Assembly: GCA_029961685.1 (NCBI GenBank)
Contig: JARWKL010000012.1
Coordinates: 14,729,227-14,793,226 of the forward strand
Direction: 5' to 3'
DNA from: Aristolochia californica
Lineage: Eukaryota; Streptophyta; Magnoliopsida; Piperales; Aristolochiaceae
Length of the DNA stretch: 64,000 bases
The notes under the pieces are model-generated. The model was not told the origin of the DNA. It saw only the letters and a list, made by a program, of their open reading frames with translations, and searched no databases. Shown piece by piece: positions 43,970 to 55,069 of this stretch. The translations under genes and the position numbers were made by a program. Positions within the stretch are counted from its first letter, which is position 1. Every line of letters starts with the position of its first letter.

Positions 43970-44195
43970 TCACTCCTCCCTTAGAGAAAGAGCTTTTTTG
44001 CAAGCTCGAATGTAGGGTATACGTGCTGGAATACATCTAGGTCCCAAGTGGCTTTAGTGACATCTGTGTGTGTCCACTGGCGAGTACTTCTCTGCATTCC
44101 TCATTCTGCCGAGCACTTAAAATTTGGGAAGGAGGTAGAGAAACTTTACCGTCTTCAATCAGTGGTAAGGCAGGAATAGATGGGGGCGTGACGCC
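43519..44195 (-). mobile_element. chromovirus 3' end: LTR plus chromodomain
   Basis: 3' LTR 43519-43969 (minus start tgttatggactcc), PPT taagggaggag, then chromodomain remnant 43975-44190 reading HTDVTKATWDL..VYPTFEL with one frameshift. At about 44195 sequence switches to Athila integrase, so the rest of this element is missing. Confidence 0.75.
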
Positions 44196-44220
44196 TTCGT
44201 CTTTTCCTTGTAAATCCTTT

Positions 44221-44661
44221 TGTTGGAAGATAAGATCAAGCCCAAATGACCAAGGAAGGCCCACATATGTAAGATTATTATAATATGAGCCACATGACCA
44301 AGGAAGGCCCACAGGATGGGCCCAAGCCCATAAGAAGTAGGATCCACAATGATTACCAAGAGCTGACATCCTTATCATATAAGTTGGAAGATCAAGAAGG
44401 ATTCAAAAAAGTATCTTTATCTTAGGGTCACAACCAAGAAGAGTTTTAGTTTAAGTTATATTTGTCTTTTATCAATATTGTGTTACCTAATTATGTTAGG
44501 ACTTACCTTAAGTGTTAGAGTTTGGGTGTAATTAGGACAAGGGTAGTTTTATTGTAATTGGACTCTATTACCTTCCTCTATTATAAATAGAGGTTCATGT
44601 ACTCTGATTACAATAAGTTATTGATGTCAATGAAGTATTTCACTTTTCCATAAATTTAACA
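44221..44661 (+). repeat. 5' LTR of L
   Basis: 441 bp, tgttggaag to tttaaca, with a 47-bp insertion/duplication of 'atgaccaaggaaggcccaca' relative to the 3' LTR. TATA-like 'tataaata' at about 44582. Confidence 0.92.
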
Positions 44662-44677
44662 TGGTATCAGAGCAGGT
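44662..44677 (+). promoter_or_regulatory. primer binding site of L
   Basis: tggtatcagagcaggt follows the LTR directly and matches the 3' end of plant initiator tRNA-Met in complement over 12 bases. Confidence 0.88.
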
Positions 44678-44879
44678 TCTGTGAGTTGACTTGGTCAACT
44701 CACGGAGGTAATGTGATCCTTTTCTCTAAACCCTAAACCCTAGGTGTAGGTTTGTAGTTTTTTTTTTTTCAGTCCCTACACCTGTAGATTTATTTGAGAT
44801 TTTTACCTATATACGTAGTTTTTAAAATTTAAATATATATATTGTCGAAAATATATTTGAGTCTAATTTCAAAATAAGA

Positions 44880-45330
44880 ATTATTTGTTCCAATTGGAGT
44901 TATCTATAGAGAGATATTGATATTTTAATGAGTGAAGGTCAGATTGCGAAAATGTTCGAGCAGCAGCAGTAATCTTCAGATTCTGAGGTATTTTTTGCTA
45001 TCAAGAACTAGAATTTATATTGATAAATATATATCAAACGTAATATCTGTAAGTCTATTATTTTACCTATTCAACCAATTTTTTATCTGAGTTATCAACA
45101 AAGAGAAATCGATATTTGAAGCAGCAAAGGTCAAATTATAGAAGAGGTTAGAGCTGCAGCAGAAAGCTTCAAATTTCGAGGTATTTTATGCTATCAAGAA
45201 AGAGACTTTATATGGAGAATTATATATGAAAAAAAATATATGTAAGTCTATTTTCTTACCTATTCAACCAATCCTCTGTATGATATTTTTATAATGAGAT
45301 ATTGATCTTTAAAGAGTCAATGGTCATTCT
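44880..45330 (+). repeat. degenerate ~200-bp repeats in L
   Basis: A series of motifs recurs in the same order: 'agagatattgatatt', '(g)gtcagatt', 'gcagcag', 'gaggtatttt(tt)gctatcaag', 'atttatat...gaattatata', 'tgtaagtctatt', 'tacctattcaaccaa'. Starts near 44910, 45105 and 45290. Related motifs occur in A, D and E. Confidence 0.75.
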
Positions 45331-45999
45331 AGAAAAATAAGTGAAACAATATTTAGTTCGGCCAGATGACAGAGACCGAAATATGTAAGATTATTTATCT
45401 TCTGAAAATTATATTTTATGATGAGAAGTTATAATTGGATGAAAGGTATTTAATTCTACTTTCGTAAGGAAAAAAATTCATGTCAATCTGATCTATATTG
45501 AAAGATGCATTCGAATTGGAAGAATCAAAGGTCATGCTGGTATTCTGTTACATTGAAAATCCGAATTTATGCCCAATGTTTTGTGTCACTTTTTGAGTTG
45601 AAATATCAGAAAAATATCTCACTTATTAATACATCTTTGTTATTTGGGCTTATTTCTACATCAATGATATTTGGTTCAAGCTGGGATCACTGCCATTACC
45701 TCCCAGCTTGAGGGGGAGAAGTACAAGAAGTACAACAAAGAGGTATTTTTCCTTATGTTGTGGATAAGTTTATGTGACAAAAATATTCAAGAAAGGGGGA
45801 GCATAAAAGATGAAGCTAGTGCATCAATGAAGAAATTTTTATATCGGATTATTTCATGGGTTCTTTGACAAAGTTTACTATTTGGTTTGTGTTATATGTG
45901 TTGGAAGATGGTCATGTTATATTCAACTGCAACTATTATGTCTCTTTGGGGACATTATTATTGAAAAAGATGTGGCCTCATGCCATCATTTATTTTACC

Positions 46000-46229
46000 C
46001 CGTCAAAAAGATCAAAATTGTTTGTGGTTGGGAGTCCACGAGAGAGGAACTTCATCCCCGTCAAAAAGATGAAAATTATTTGTGGTTGGGAGTCCACGAC
46101 GGAGGAACTTCATCCCCATCAAAAAGATGAAAATTATTTGTGGTTGGGAGTCCACAACGGAGGAACTTCATCCCTATCAAAAAGATGAAAATTATTTGTG
46201 GTTGGAAGTCCATGACGGAGGAACTTACG
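46000..46229 (+). repeat. 61-bp tandem array in L, four copies
   Basis: Unit 'tcaaaaagat(c/g)aaaatt' + 'tttgtggttgggagtccac' + 'gaggaacttcatcccc' repeated at about 46003, 46064, 46125 and 46176-46229, the last diverging at its end. All frames are open across it because 61 bp is not a multiple of three, giving three overlapping spurious ORFs. Confidence 0.9.
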
Positions 46230-46597
46230 ATTACATCTATGTTATCCCCCCCGTAATGGCTTTTATGTCTCCTACCTCTAGAGAGTCGTTGTCTTGTGGA
46301 GGGACACGGTGGACACTTCAAAGCAATGCCGATAGACACACTACCGATAGCAGTGTAGTGTGCCCTACATCCAACATTAAGACTGGAGTATGAAGCAATG
46401 GCTTACTGGCTAGGAGTGATTTTTACTCTCACTTATAATGCTGTAGGGCCTCACGAAAGGACGCAACAACGTGAGGGGGAATGTTGGAAGATGAAGGCAT
46501 ATTGAAAGATGTGCCATTTTATACAAAAATATTTTATACATCATTTGCAGCAAGCTAGGAGTTCGTGTTGTTCTTTCACCCCCAGCTTGAGGGGGAG

Positions 46598-46991
46598 TGT
46601 TGGAAGATAAGATCAAGCCCAAACAACCAAAGAAGGCCCACAAGATGGGCCCAAGCCCATAAGAAGTAGGACCCACAATGATTACCAAGAGCTGGCATCC
46701 TTATCACATTAGTATGAAGATCAAGAAGGACTCACAAAAGTATCTTTATCTTAGGGTCACGACCAAGAAGAGTTTTAGTTTAAGTTATATTTGTCTTTTA
46801 TCAATATTGAGTTACCTAATTATGTTAGGACTTACCTTAAGTGTTAGAGTTTGGGTGTAATTGGAACAAGGGTAGTTTTATTGTAATTATACTCTACGAC
46901 CTTCCTCTATTATAAATAGAGGTTTATGTACTCTGATTACAACAAGTTATTGATGTCAATGAAGTATTTCACTTTTCCATAAATTCAACAC
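46598..46991 (+). repeat. 3' LTR of L
   Basis: 394 bp, close match to the 5' LTR. Confidence 0.92.
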
Positions 46992-47842
46992 CTTGCACTC
47001 TCATAGGCATCATTACGAATTTCCTCTAACTCTTATAGGTTCAACTTCCTGTGTTCTACACTTTCATCCATCTTCATGTTGAAACTATTGATAGCCCAAT
47101 AAGCCTTGTGTTCTAACTCAATTGGAAGGTGGCATGGTTTCCCAAACACCAACTGATAAGGTGACATACCAATGGGCTTCTTACACACAGTCCTATAAGC
47201 CCACAAGGCGTCATCCAAGCGCAAACTCCAATATTTTTTGCTTGGATTGACCGTCTTTTTAATGATGGACTTGATCTCTCAATTTGACACTTCTGCTTGT
47301 CGACTATTTTGCGGATGATAGGCAGTTGGCACCTTGTGGGTCACATGGTATTTTCTCAGCCAAGTCTCCACAGTTCGATTGCAAAAGTGAGTGCCTCGAT
47401 CACTTATTAGAGCTCTTGGAATTCCAAACTTGGAGAATATGTTAGACTTGATAAAATCTGTAACAACATTAGAATCATCAGTCCTGGTAGCCTTAGCTTC
47501 CACCCATTTTGAAACATAATCAATATCAAGAAAAATGTAAACATAACCAAAAGATACAGGGAACGGTCCCATGAAATCGATGCCCCAAACATAAACAATT
47601 TCGCTAATTATTATGGGGGTTTGTGGCATCTCATTCCTTGGGGATATATTATCTGTCTTTTGACAATGTTCGCATGACTTACAAAAAGTATATGAATCTT
47701 TGAATAAAGACAGCCAATAGAAACCACATTCTAGCACTTTTCTGGCCGTCCTCTTAGCTCCAAAGTGACCTCCACAAGCATAAGAATTACAAAATGTGAG
47801 AATAGAAATAATTTCAATTTCAGGAATGCACCTTCTTATCAC
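46992..47842 (-). pseudogene. Athila integrase of H
   Basis: Minus frame: [32 protein letters not shown] (HHCC zinc-binding), [10 protein letters not shown] (first catalytic Asp), [10 protein letters not shown] (second), [17 protein letters not shown] (third catalytic Glu kept in QAEVSN), then [21 protein letters not shown] and HRKLNL*ELEEIRNDAYESAR. Continues at 44220-44191. A few stops and a shift near 47270 disable it. Confidence 0.92.
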
Positions 47843-47859
47843 TTGATCTACACAATGCG

Positions 47860-48717
47860 GAAGTATGGGTCATCCCACACATAGTATTTGGCATCACTCT
47901 TGACTTTATCTCTTTGAGCCCTAGACAAACCAGGAGGTAACATATTAGTAACCAAAGAATTTACAATATTCACATACCAAGGTAATGTCACACTCGTGGA
48001 GAGCAATTACTCATCAGGGAATGTTTCATGCAAATGAAGTTCATCATGCACATGAACTAAATGACCCAAATGATCCGCAACCCGATTTTATGTCCCTCTT
48101 TTGTCTTTGATCTCCAAATCAAATTCACTCAAGAGAAGTATCCATCTTATTAGTCTTGGTTTTGCCTCTTTCTTCGTTATCAAATAACGGAGAGCTGCAT
48201 GATCAGAGTAAACAATGACTTTAGTACCAAACAAATAAGATCAAAATTTTTCTAAAGAAAAAACAACAGCTAAAAGTTCATTTTCAGTGGTAGAATAATT
48301 TCTCTAGGCATCATTCAATGTTTTCGAAGCATAATAAATGGCATGGGATGCTTTTCCAATTATTTGACCCAAAACGGCGCCTACTGCATAATCACTTGCG
48401 TCGCACATTATCTCAAAAGGAACGTTCGAGTTAGGTTTAGATAAGTGGGGCAGAAGTCAACAGTTCTGTTAGCTTGTCAAACACCTTTTTGGATCCCTCC
48501 TTGAACTCAAAAGCCACATCCTTTTGTAGCAACTTGCACAAGGGTAATGCTATTTTGGAGAAGTCCTTGATGAATCTGCAGTAGAAACCTCCATGTCCAA
48601 GAAAAGAACGAACTTCCCACACACTAGAGGGATAAGGTTAAGATTGAATAATATCAATTTTAGCTTTGTCTACCTCAATCCCCTTGGATGAAACAACATG
48701 ACCCAAAACTATGCCAT
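47860..48717 (-). pseudogene. Athila RT C-terminus and RNase H of H
   Basis: Minus frames: a GIEVDKAKI segment before VRSFLGHGGFYCRFIKDFSKIALPL (RT end), then RNase H-like [36 protein letters not shown] continuity is broken by G, which inserted after codons equivalent to FMDDFTVYG. Confidence 0.88.
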
Positions 48718-49106
48718 TGTAGAAATTAGGACCCCATGTGAATGACTCTAGGTTAACGTGGAAGAAGAAGGAGAGATGAGGGGGAAAGGAGAAGGATGTT
48801 TGAGAAGAGATTTTGGAGTAAGGGAAGGAGAGAATGCGTCAAGAGAGAAGAGAGGGTGGCTGGATATTTTTCCAAAGAGAGGAGAAGGATTGAATCCCTT
48901 ACCTCTTAGCTAATGCTCTTATTTATAGTGTTACAAAGCCCTTAGGGTTACAACTCAATAGATTAAAAGACATACTAAGACAATGTGGGTTATATTTAAA
49001 TCTCCATGCCATCCTTATGGAACATACCATAAATAACCATTTTTCCACTCCTTTGACGTGTGGGCTTCTAGCCTTGAGCTTGTGCGCTTGAGCCCATCTT
49101 CCACCA
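48718..49106 (-). repeat. 3' LTR of G
   Basis: 389 bp, plus-strand start tgtagaaatta. Close match to 54707-55069. Confidence 0.9.
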
Positions 49107-49205
49107 CTCCCCCTCTAGCTGGTGGAGAAAATACATCATAAATACCCAACTTGTCACCTATATAAGATAGAACTTTGGACGTTACTGGTTTGGTTAGGAT
49201 ATCAT

Positions 49206-49856
49206 CTAATTGCTCTTGAGATGAAACATATTTAAGAGAAATATTTCTGCTTGAAACTTTTCCCGTATAAAATGACAATCCACTTCAATATGTTTAGTTC
49301 TTTCATGGAAAACTGGATTTGACGTAATGTGAATAGCTGCTTGATTATCACAATGTAGGCCCATAGAACCTCCTTTATAAACTTCCAATTCAGTAAGAAG
49401 AGTCTTTATCCATAAAAGTTCACTTACAGTGTGGGCCATAGCTCGGTATTCTGCTTCAGCACTAGATCTTGCAACCACGTTTTGCATTTTGTTTTTCCAT
49501 GTGACCAAGTTTCCCCCAAAAAGGGTACGATACCCAAATATAGATTTTCTATCATCGGGTGATCCAGCCCAATCTACATCTGAGAAGCCTTCTATATTTA
49601 AGTGACCATGTTGTTTATATAGCAATCCTCTTCCTATAGCACCTTTTAAGTATCGTAGTATTCTCTCCAACGCTTGCCAGTGAGTAATTTGTGGTTTGTT
49701 CATGAATTGGCTTACCACACTCACAACATAAGATATATCTAGCCTGGTTACCATGAGATAAATCAATTTTCCCACAAGTATTTGATATTTTCCAGTGTCA
49801 ACATCTTTTCCAATTGTAGCACACAATTTTTCATTCTCATCCATAGGTGTATCAAC
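49206..49856 (-). pseudogene. copia RNase H and RT end of G
   Basis: Minus frame open for 212 codons: YQILVGKLIYLMVTRLDISY, HWQALERILRYLKG, DWAGSPDDRKS, RNase H signature ARSSAEAEYRAMAHTVSELLW, LHCDNQAAIHI and RTKHIEVDCHFIREK. The catalytic acidic residues of RNase H (D in DWAG, E in EAEYR, D in CDNQ) are present. A shift near 49205 ends the frame before the LTR. Confidence 0.93.
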
Positions 49857-49859
49857 TGT

Positions 49860-50809
49860 TCAACAACCATTCAGTCCTGTTTCTTCAAGAAGATCCAAGA
49901 CGTATTTTCTTTGAGACAATACTATTCCATAATTTGACTGAAGGACTTCTATACCCAGAAAATATTTGAGCTTACCCAAATCTTTAGTCTTGAACTCTTT
50001 ACATATCATATTCTTCAGTTCTTGTATACTATGAGCATCATTTCCAGTCAAGATAATATCATCGACATACATGGCCAATAATATCTTCCCTTTGATAGTA
50101 TCTTTAACATATACTGAGTGATCAACCGAACTCCTATGAAAGCCAAATCGTAAAAGCGCTTGACTGAATTTATTAAACCAAGCCCGAGGGGATTGTTTAA
50201 GCCCATATAAAGATTTCTTTAATCGACACACGGACTCCCCCTCAACCACATATCCTGGTGGTTGGACCATATAAATTTCTTCGCGTATATCACCATTTAA
50301 AAACACATTTTTTACAATGAGCTGATATACTGGCCAAGATGAGTTAGCAGCAATAGAAAGGATGATACGTACCGAGTTCAGTTTAGTAATTGGAGAGAAA
50401 GTCTCTTCATAATCTATCCTATAACACTGAGTGTAACCTTTAGCAACTAGGTGTGGTTTAAGGCGATGCCAATGTCCATGTTTGAGTAATATCCAACAGG
50501 TCTTTTCCCTTTTGGGAGAGATGCCAATGCCATGTTTGATTTTCATATAATGTATGCATTTCTTCATCCATAGCCGCCTTCCATCCTGGATGCTTCAAGG
50601 CCTCTTGATAGGATTGTGGTATCGAAACACACGAAAGAGAAGCAAAAAATTGAACACACTGAGAAGATAAGCGATGAGAAGACATAAAATTGGCAATTGG
50701 ATGAGACGTAGTGCAAGAACGGGTTGCCTTTCGTAATGCAATAAGCCGAGTTTCAAATTCAGGCCCTAACATAGGAGGAGGAAAAGGACTTACCTCAGGT
50801 GGATCAGAC
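49860..50809 (-). pseudogene. copia reverse transcriptase of G
   Basis: Minus frame: ALKHPGWKAAMDEEMHTL, then after a shift near 50500 LVAKGYTQ, ETFSPITKLNSVRIILSIAA, QPPGYVVEGE, CRLKKSLYGLKQSPRAWFNKF, and the catalytic YVDDIILTGND. Ends LLEETGLNGC with a stop. The active-site YVDD is intact, but the frame is broken at 50500 and 49857. Confidence 0.93.
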
Positions 50810-51009
50810 TGTCAGAGTGGTTCCATCCACTCTTGTTAGAGTTTGTGGTCTGAGTTCGGTAGTTGGCTTTCCGCACCTTAAACGGCTAGTCTTTTCGGGT
50901 TGTATTGGCTAGGTATCTGACTCAGAACTCCGAAGTTAAGCAAGCTTGGGCAAGAGTAATTCTAGGATGGGTGACCTCCTGGGAAGTACTCTTGCTTAGG
51001 ACTTTAACA
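50810..51009 (+). repeat. Cassandra LTR 1
   Basis: 200 bp, tgtcagagtgg to actttaaca, with 5S-like A-box region near 50934-50952 and C-box region 50965-50983. Confidence 0.92.
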
Positions 51010-51082
51010 TGGTATCAGAGCTAGGACGCCACGACCCGCGTTCGTATCCCGTGAGAAGCGGCTTCAGAATGGGCGGGGTGGG

Positions 51083-51281
51083 TGTCAGAGTGGTTTCGTC
51101 CACTATTGGTAGAGTTTGTGGTCTGAGTTAGGTACTTGGCTTTCCGTACCTTAAACGGCTAGTATTTTCGGGTTGTATTGGCTAGGTATCTGACTCAGAA
51201 CTCCGACGTTAAGCGAGCTTGGGCAAGAGTAATTCTAGGATGGGTGACCTCTTGGAAGTAATCTTGCCTAAGACTTGAACA
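51083..51281 (+). repeat. Cassandra LTR 2
   Basis: 199 bp, one base lost in the 5S C-box region (gacctcttggaag) and ending gaaca. Confidence 0.92.
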
Positions 51282-51355
51282 TGGTATCAGAGCTAGGCAC
51301 GCCACGGCCCACGTTCGTATCCCATGAGAAGCGGCTCCAGAATAGGCGGGGTGGG

Positions 51356-51555
51356 TGTCAGAGTGGTTCTGTCCACTCTTGTTAGAGTTTGTGGTCTGAG
51401 TTAGGTACTTGGCTTTCCGCACCTTAAAGGACTAGTCTTTTTGGGTTGTATTGGCTAGGTATCTGACTCAGAACTCCGAAGTTAAGCGAGCTTGGGCAAG
51501 AGTAATTCTAGGATGGGTGACTTCCTGGGAAGTACTCTTGCCTAGGACTTTAACA
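51356..51555 (+). repeat. Cassandra LTR 3
   Basis: 200 bp, closest to LTR 1 in its 5S-like block. Confidence 0.92.
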
Positions 51556-51572
51556 TGACTTTAACATAGACA

Positions 51573-52440
51573 ACTCCACAGGTGAGGGGATGGTCTGTGC
51601 TTCAGGACCATTAACCTTCGAACTGTAGGATTATAACAAATATATCCTTTCTGAGTTCGAGAATACCCCAAAAAAATAAACCGCAGAGATCGGGGATCAA
51701 GTTTACTTTTATGTGGTGAAGTATCATGAACAAAACATGTGCAACCAAATACTTTAAGAGGAAGAGAAAATGGATCTTCACCATGAAACAAAACAGAATA
51801 CGGAGTTTGATTTCTAAGTATTGATGCAGGTAACCTATTGATGAGAAAACATGTTGTAAGAATAGTATGAGGCCAATAAAAGTAGGGTACCTTCATGGAG
51901 TAGAGGAGGCCCCGTGCAACCTCAAGGAGGTGATGATTCTTTCTTTTAGCAACACCATTTTGTTGTGGGGTATAGGCACATGATGTTTGATGAAGAAGCC
52001 CATTACCCTCGCAAAATGATTTAAACTCATTAGACAAATATTCCTTAGCATTATCGGATCTAAGGATTTGAATTTTTTTTTCAAATTGCGTGAGAACCAT
52101 TGCATGAAATTTTTAAAAATTGAAAGAATTTTTTATCGTTATTTAAAAAAACAACCAAGTCACTCGGGTAAAATCATCCACAAAAGTAACAAAATATTGA
52201 ACCTGAGAAATGTTAGAGACCTTTAAAGGGCCCCATACATCAAAATGTATTAATTCAAATGGAGCAGTACTAGTAGTTGTAAGACGAGGAGAATATGTAC
52301 TCCTAATATGCTTACTTAATTGACATGCCTCACAATTAAAATTAGACAAAGATTTAAGAGATGGAACTAAAGAACGAAGTGACGAGATAGATGGATGGCC
52401 AAGCCAGTTGTGCCACATTTGAGCCTCGGATGTAGTGGAT
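51573..52440 (-). pseudogene. copia integrase of G
   Basis: Minus frame: HNWLGHPSISSLRSL and CEACQLSKH (HHCC), HFDVWGPLKVS (first Asp), FVDDFTRVTW, then a shift near 52110, SDNAKEYLS (second Asp) and TPQQNGVAKRKNHHLLEVA. The third catalytic Glu, normally in QNGVAERKN, is Lys here. LKVFGCTCFVHD and KCIFLGYS-type RFIFLGYSRTQKGY follow before Cassandra. Confidence 0.92.
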
Positions 52441-52525
52441 GAAATAGCAGCTACTGGTGGAAGAGTAAAATAATATAAACCCCTTTTTCATGGCCACCAC
52501 CAATCACCTATTTCGTAGTTAGATC

Positions 52526-53851
52526 CTAAAATATACACGAAGATGGTGAGAAGGTGACAGAACAATTCAATTGTTTAGTTAATTGACTTACGGAGAGCAA
52601 ATTTAACAGAAATTGAGGAACAAATAACACATCTTTGAGAGGAATAGATGCGGTAAGAGAGGAGGAACCCTTGCCAAGCACCTTGGTTTGGGAACCATTA
52701 GCAGTAGTGACCAATTTATGAGGAAGACATGGAGACAATGAATGAAGCATGTGTTTGTTACCTGACAAGTGTTTGGAAGCCCCGAAGTCAATGATCCAAG
52801 AGGAAGGGGTTAAAGCCGAAGAAAGCATATCTGAGGCAATGGTGGTAGTAGTAGGGTCAGGTGGAGTAGAGGACTGATCCAATAAGGATTTCAGCTTTTG
52901 AATTACAGCATAGTCTTTCGAAGAGATAGTCACATTCCCGGAATGAGAATCAGTCTTGTCCTCTTTTTTCTCAACATTAACTAAGGCTGGATTGGCTCTC
53001 ACTCAATCAGGCTTACCATAGAGTTTCCAGCATGAATCCACAAGGTGATTTTGACCACCACAGTAAGTGCACAATCGAGGCTCAGTGCTGGGATGGGTCG
53101 GACCCGTTCGACCACCTCTATTGCCGCCTCCTCTTGTATTTCTGCCACGTCCTCGAAATGGGGATGATATACCCCGATTACCAGAGAACATAGCTGATGG
53201 AGCATCAATCGGAGAAGGAGGATATGGATCAGGAATCCGAAACAGTGTAGCACTTATGTCATCAAAAGAGGGAAGGGTAGAGGAACTAAGAAGCTGAGTC
53301 TTCGCCACCTTTAGATACGACTTAATATTGGTAAGGCAAATAGGCGCTGCCAAGGCCTCGTGCTGTTTTTCTTGGATAACAATGTCAGTAGAGTATGGTT
53401 GAATAATTTTCCATTTTTGGAGAAGGCCACGAAATCGGGCCAGAAACTCATGAATATTATCACCTTGTTTGGTAGCCAACATACTTTGGAAAACATCGTA
53501 TACTCTTTGCAAGAAGGCGGTACTAGAATAGAGCTTAGCACATGTGTCCCAAATATCCTTCGAAGTTTCCAAGTGGACCACATTGTTAGCAACATGCTCT
53601 TCCATACTATTAATAAGCCAACTGATAACCATGTTATCATTTTTTACCCATTTATGGTAGACTTCATCTTTTTCATCAATCGGAGGAGGGATTTTGATAA
53701 CATGATTGAGAAGGTCATGAGTAATCAGAACCCTCTGTACCGATTGTGACCAGCTAAGGTAATTGGAAAGACCTCTTAGTGGAATTGTAGTAATTCGGAG
53801 TATGTCACTCTTATTACTCATATGTCCACTCTCCATGTTGACGCAAATCAA
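52526..53851 (-). pseudogene. copia gag and protease of G
   Basis: Minus frame from ATG 53851: MSNKSDILRI..IPLRGLSNYLSW, TKQGDNIHEFLARFRGL, knuckle CTYCGGQNHLVDSCWKL, then a single stop at 53003-53005 (homologues have Trp here) after GKPD. The same frame continues to SSWIIDFGASKHLSG, the protease active site with DSGA changed to DFGA, and FVPQFLLNLLSVSQLTK. Apart from that stop the frame is open for 441 codons. Confidence 0.92.
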
Positions 53852-54706
53852 CTAGTAAGGTCAATTGTTAAAGGGGCTCAAATAACAATTACACAACGTA
53901 ATTTGAAGCACCCGTAGACCAATTTAGCCACCAAAACTAAGTAGAGAATAATTTCAAGAGAATAAGGACCAAATCATGGAAAAATAGGTGCTTTTGTCAA
54001 GTGATAACAAGAACCAGCCACTACTCAAGTTCTCCTATATTTATCAAAAAAAATATAGGGAAGAGAATAGATGCAACTCTTATCCTTAATCCAAACTCAA
54101 CCATAAAACCGATAGCAACTTTAGACAAGGTCTTTCTTGGTAAACCGAGAGATATTTCTTGGCAAAAGAAACTCCAACTCATGGGAATACTTCAACAAGA
54201 CAAAAGATTCAATTGCTGAAGTTCAAACACAACAAATAATAGGGATAAGTGAGTGCTGGAATTTCATCAAACATATAACGGGCATCCAACAACATGGCAC
54301 ACTCCCATGAGTAACATTAAATTATAGAATTGACAGCAACATATGCTGGAATCCCATATAAAAAATGTGTGATTCCCGTTACATAAAGGTAACTGAATCC
54401 AAATAACAAACCGAAAAAAGCAACTGTTGATCAATCATGTAATTGTACTACAAGATGAACAAGACTACAATATCCTTTTAGTCATACACAATAGATCTTC
54501 ACAGTATTTATGAAGATTATCTTGCCTTGACATGAATCAATAATTCAAGAAGAGAGGAAAAAAAATTGAAACCGTAAAGAGAGAATATGCAAAAAAAAAT
54601 GAAATTTTACCTATCTCTTCATGGCAGAACTCCTTCTATACACAACTTTTTGAATGGATGACATAACTACTTGAATAGGGATCCTAACCTCCAAGCTCTG
54701 ATACTA
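53852..54706 (-). other. untranslated leader of G
   Basis: About 850 bp between the 5' LTR/PBS and gag, no coding domain. Normal for this copia group: element I also has a long leader once M is removed. Confidence 0.7.
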
Positions 54707-55069
54707 TGTAGAAGTTAGGACCCCATGAGAATGACTCTAGGTTAATGTGGAAGAAGAAGGAGAAGGACGTTTGAGAAGAGAGTTTGGATTAAGGGAAGGA
54801 GAGAATGCGTCAAGGGAGAAGAGAGGGTGGCTGGATGTTTTTCCAAAGAGAGGAGAAGGATTGAATCCCTTACCTCTTAGCTAATGCTCTTATTTATAGT
54901 GTAACAAAGCCCTTAGGGTTACAACTCAATAGATTAAAAGACATACTAAGACAATGTATTTACATCTTCATGCCATCCTTATGGAACATACCATAAATAA
55001 CCATTTTGGCACTCCTTTGATGTGTGGGCTTCTAGCCTGGAGCTTGTGGCTTGAGCCCATCTTCCAACA
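54707..55069 (-). repeat. 5' LTR of G
   Basis: 363 bp, minus-strand start tgttggaagatggg, shorter than the 3' LTR by small indels. Confidence 0.9.

Larger units (their letters stand above)
44221..46991 (+). mobile_element. element L: complete non-coding LTR element
   Basis: LTRs 44221-44661 and 46598-46991, PBS 44662-44677 (tggtatcagagcaggt), PPT 46588-46597 (tgagggggag), near TSD ccttt (44216-44220) / ccttg (46992-46996). The Athila frame reads ESAR|IYKEKTKA across the insertion. The internal 1.9 kb has no coding domain, but a degenerate ~200-bp repeat series and a 61-bp tandem array. Confidence 0.92.
50810..51566 (+). mobile_element. Cassandra TRIM with three LTRs
   Basis: LTRs 50810-51009, 51083-51281, 51356-51555 (about 200 bp each) separated by two internal segments with PBS tggtatcagagctagg and PPT ggcggggtggg. 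Each LTR holds a 5S-rRNA-like block. The host copia sequence carries near TSD cagac (50805-50809) / tagac (51567-51571). 11 extra bases at 51556-51566 repeat the LTR end. Confidence 0.93.
48718..55069 (-). mobile_element. element G: copia retrotransposon containing Cassandra
   Basis: LTRs 48718-49106 (3') and 54707-55069 (5'). PBS complement 'ccaagctctgatacta' at 54691-54706, PPT agagggggag before the 3' LTR. Near TSD gccat (48713-48717) / accat (55070-55074). Complete copia order gag, protease, integrase, RT, RNase H with nonsense and frame changes. Length without Cassandra is about 5.6 kb. Confidence 0.92.

Noticed and set aside
44727..44743. telomere-like ccctaaaccctaaaccctag
   Set aside because: Under three units within element L; too short for an interstitial telomeric repeat.
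46000..46229. CRISPR-like array
   Set aside because: Units are contiguous with no unique spacers, in a plant retroelement.
45856..46393. three overlapping ORFs with repeated WLGVHNGGTSS-like units
   Set aside because: The 61-bp array is stop-free in several frames; no start, domain or conservation supports coding.
50914..51540. array of 5S rRNA genes
   Set aside because: The 5S-like blocks sit inside 200-bp repeats with tgt...aca ends, each followed by a PBS; this is Cassandra, not rDNA.
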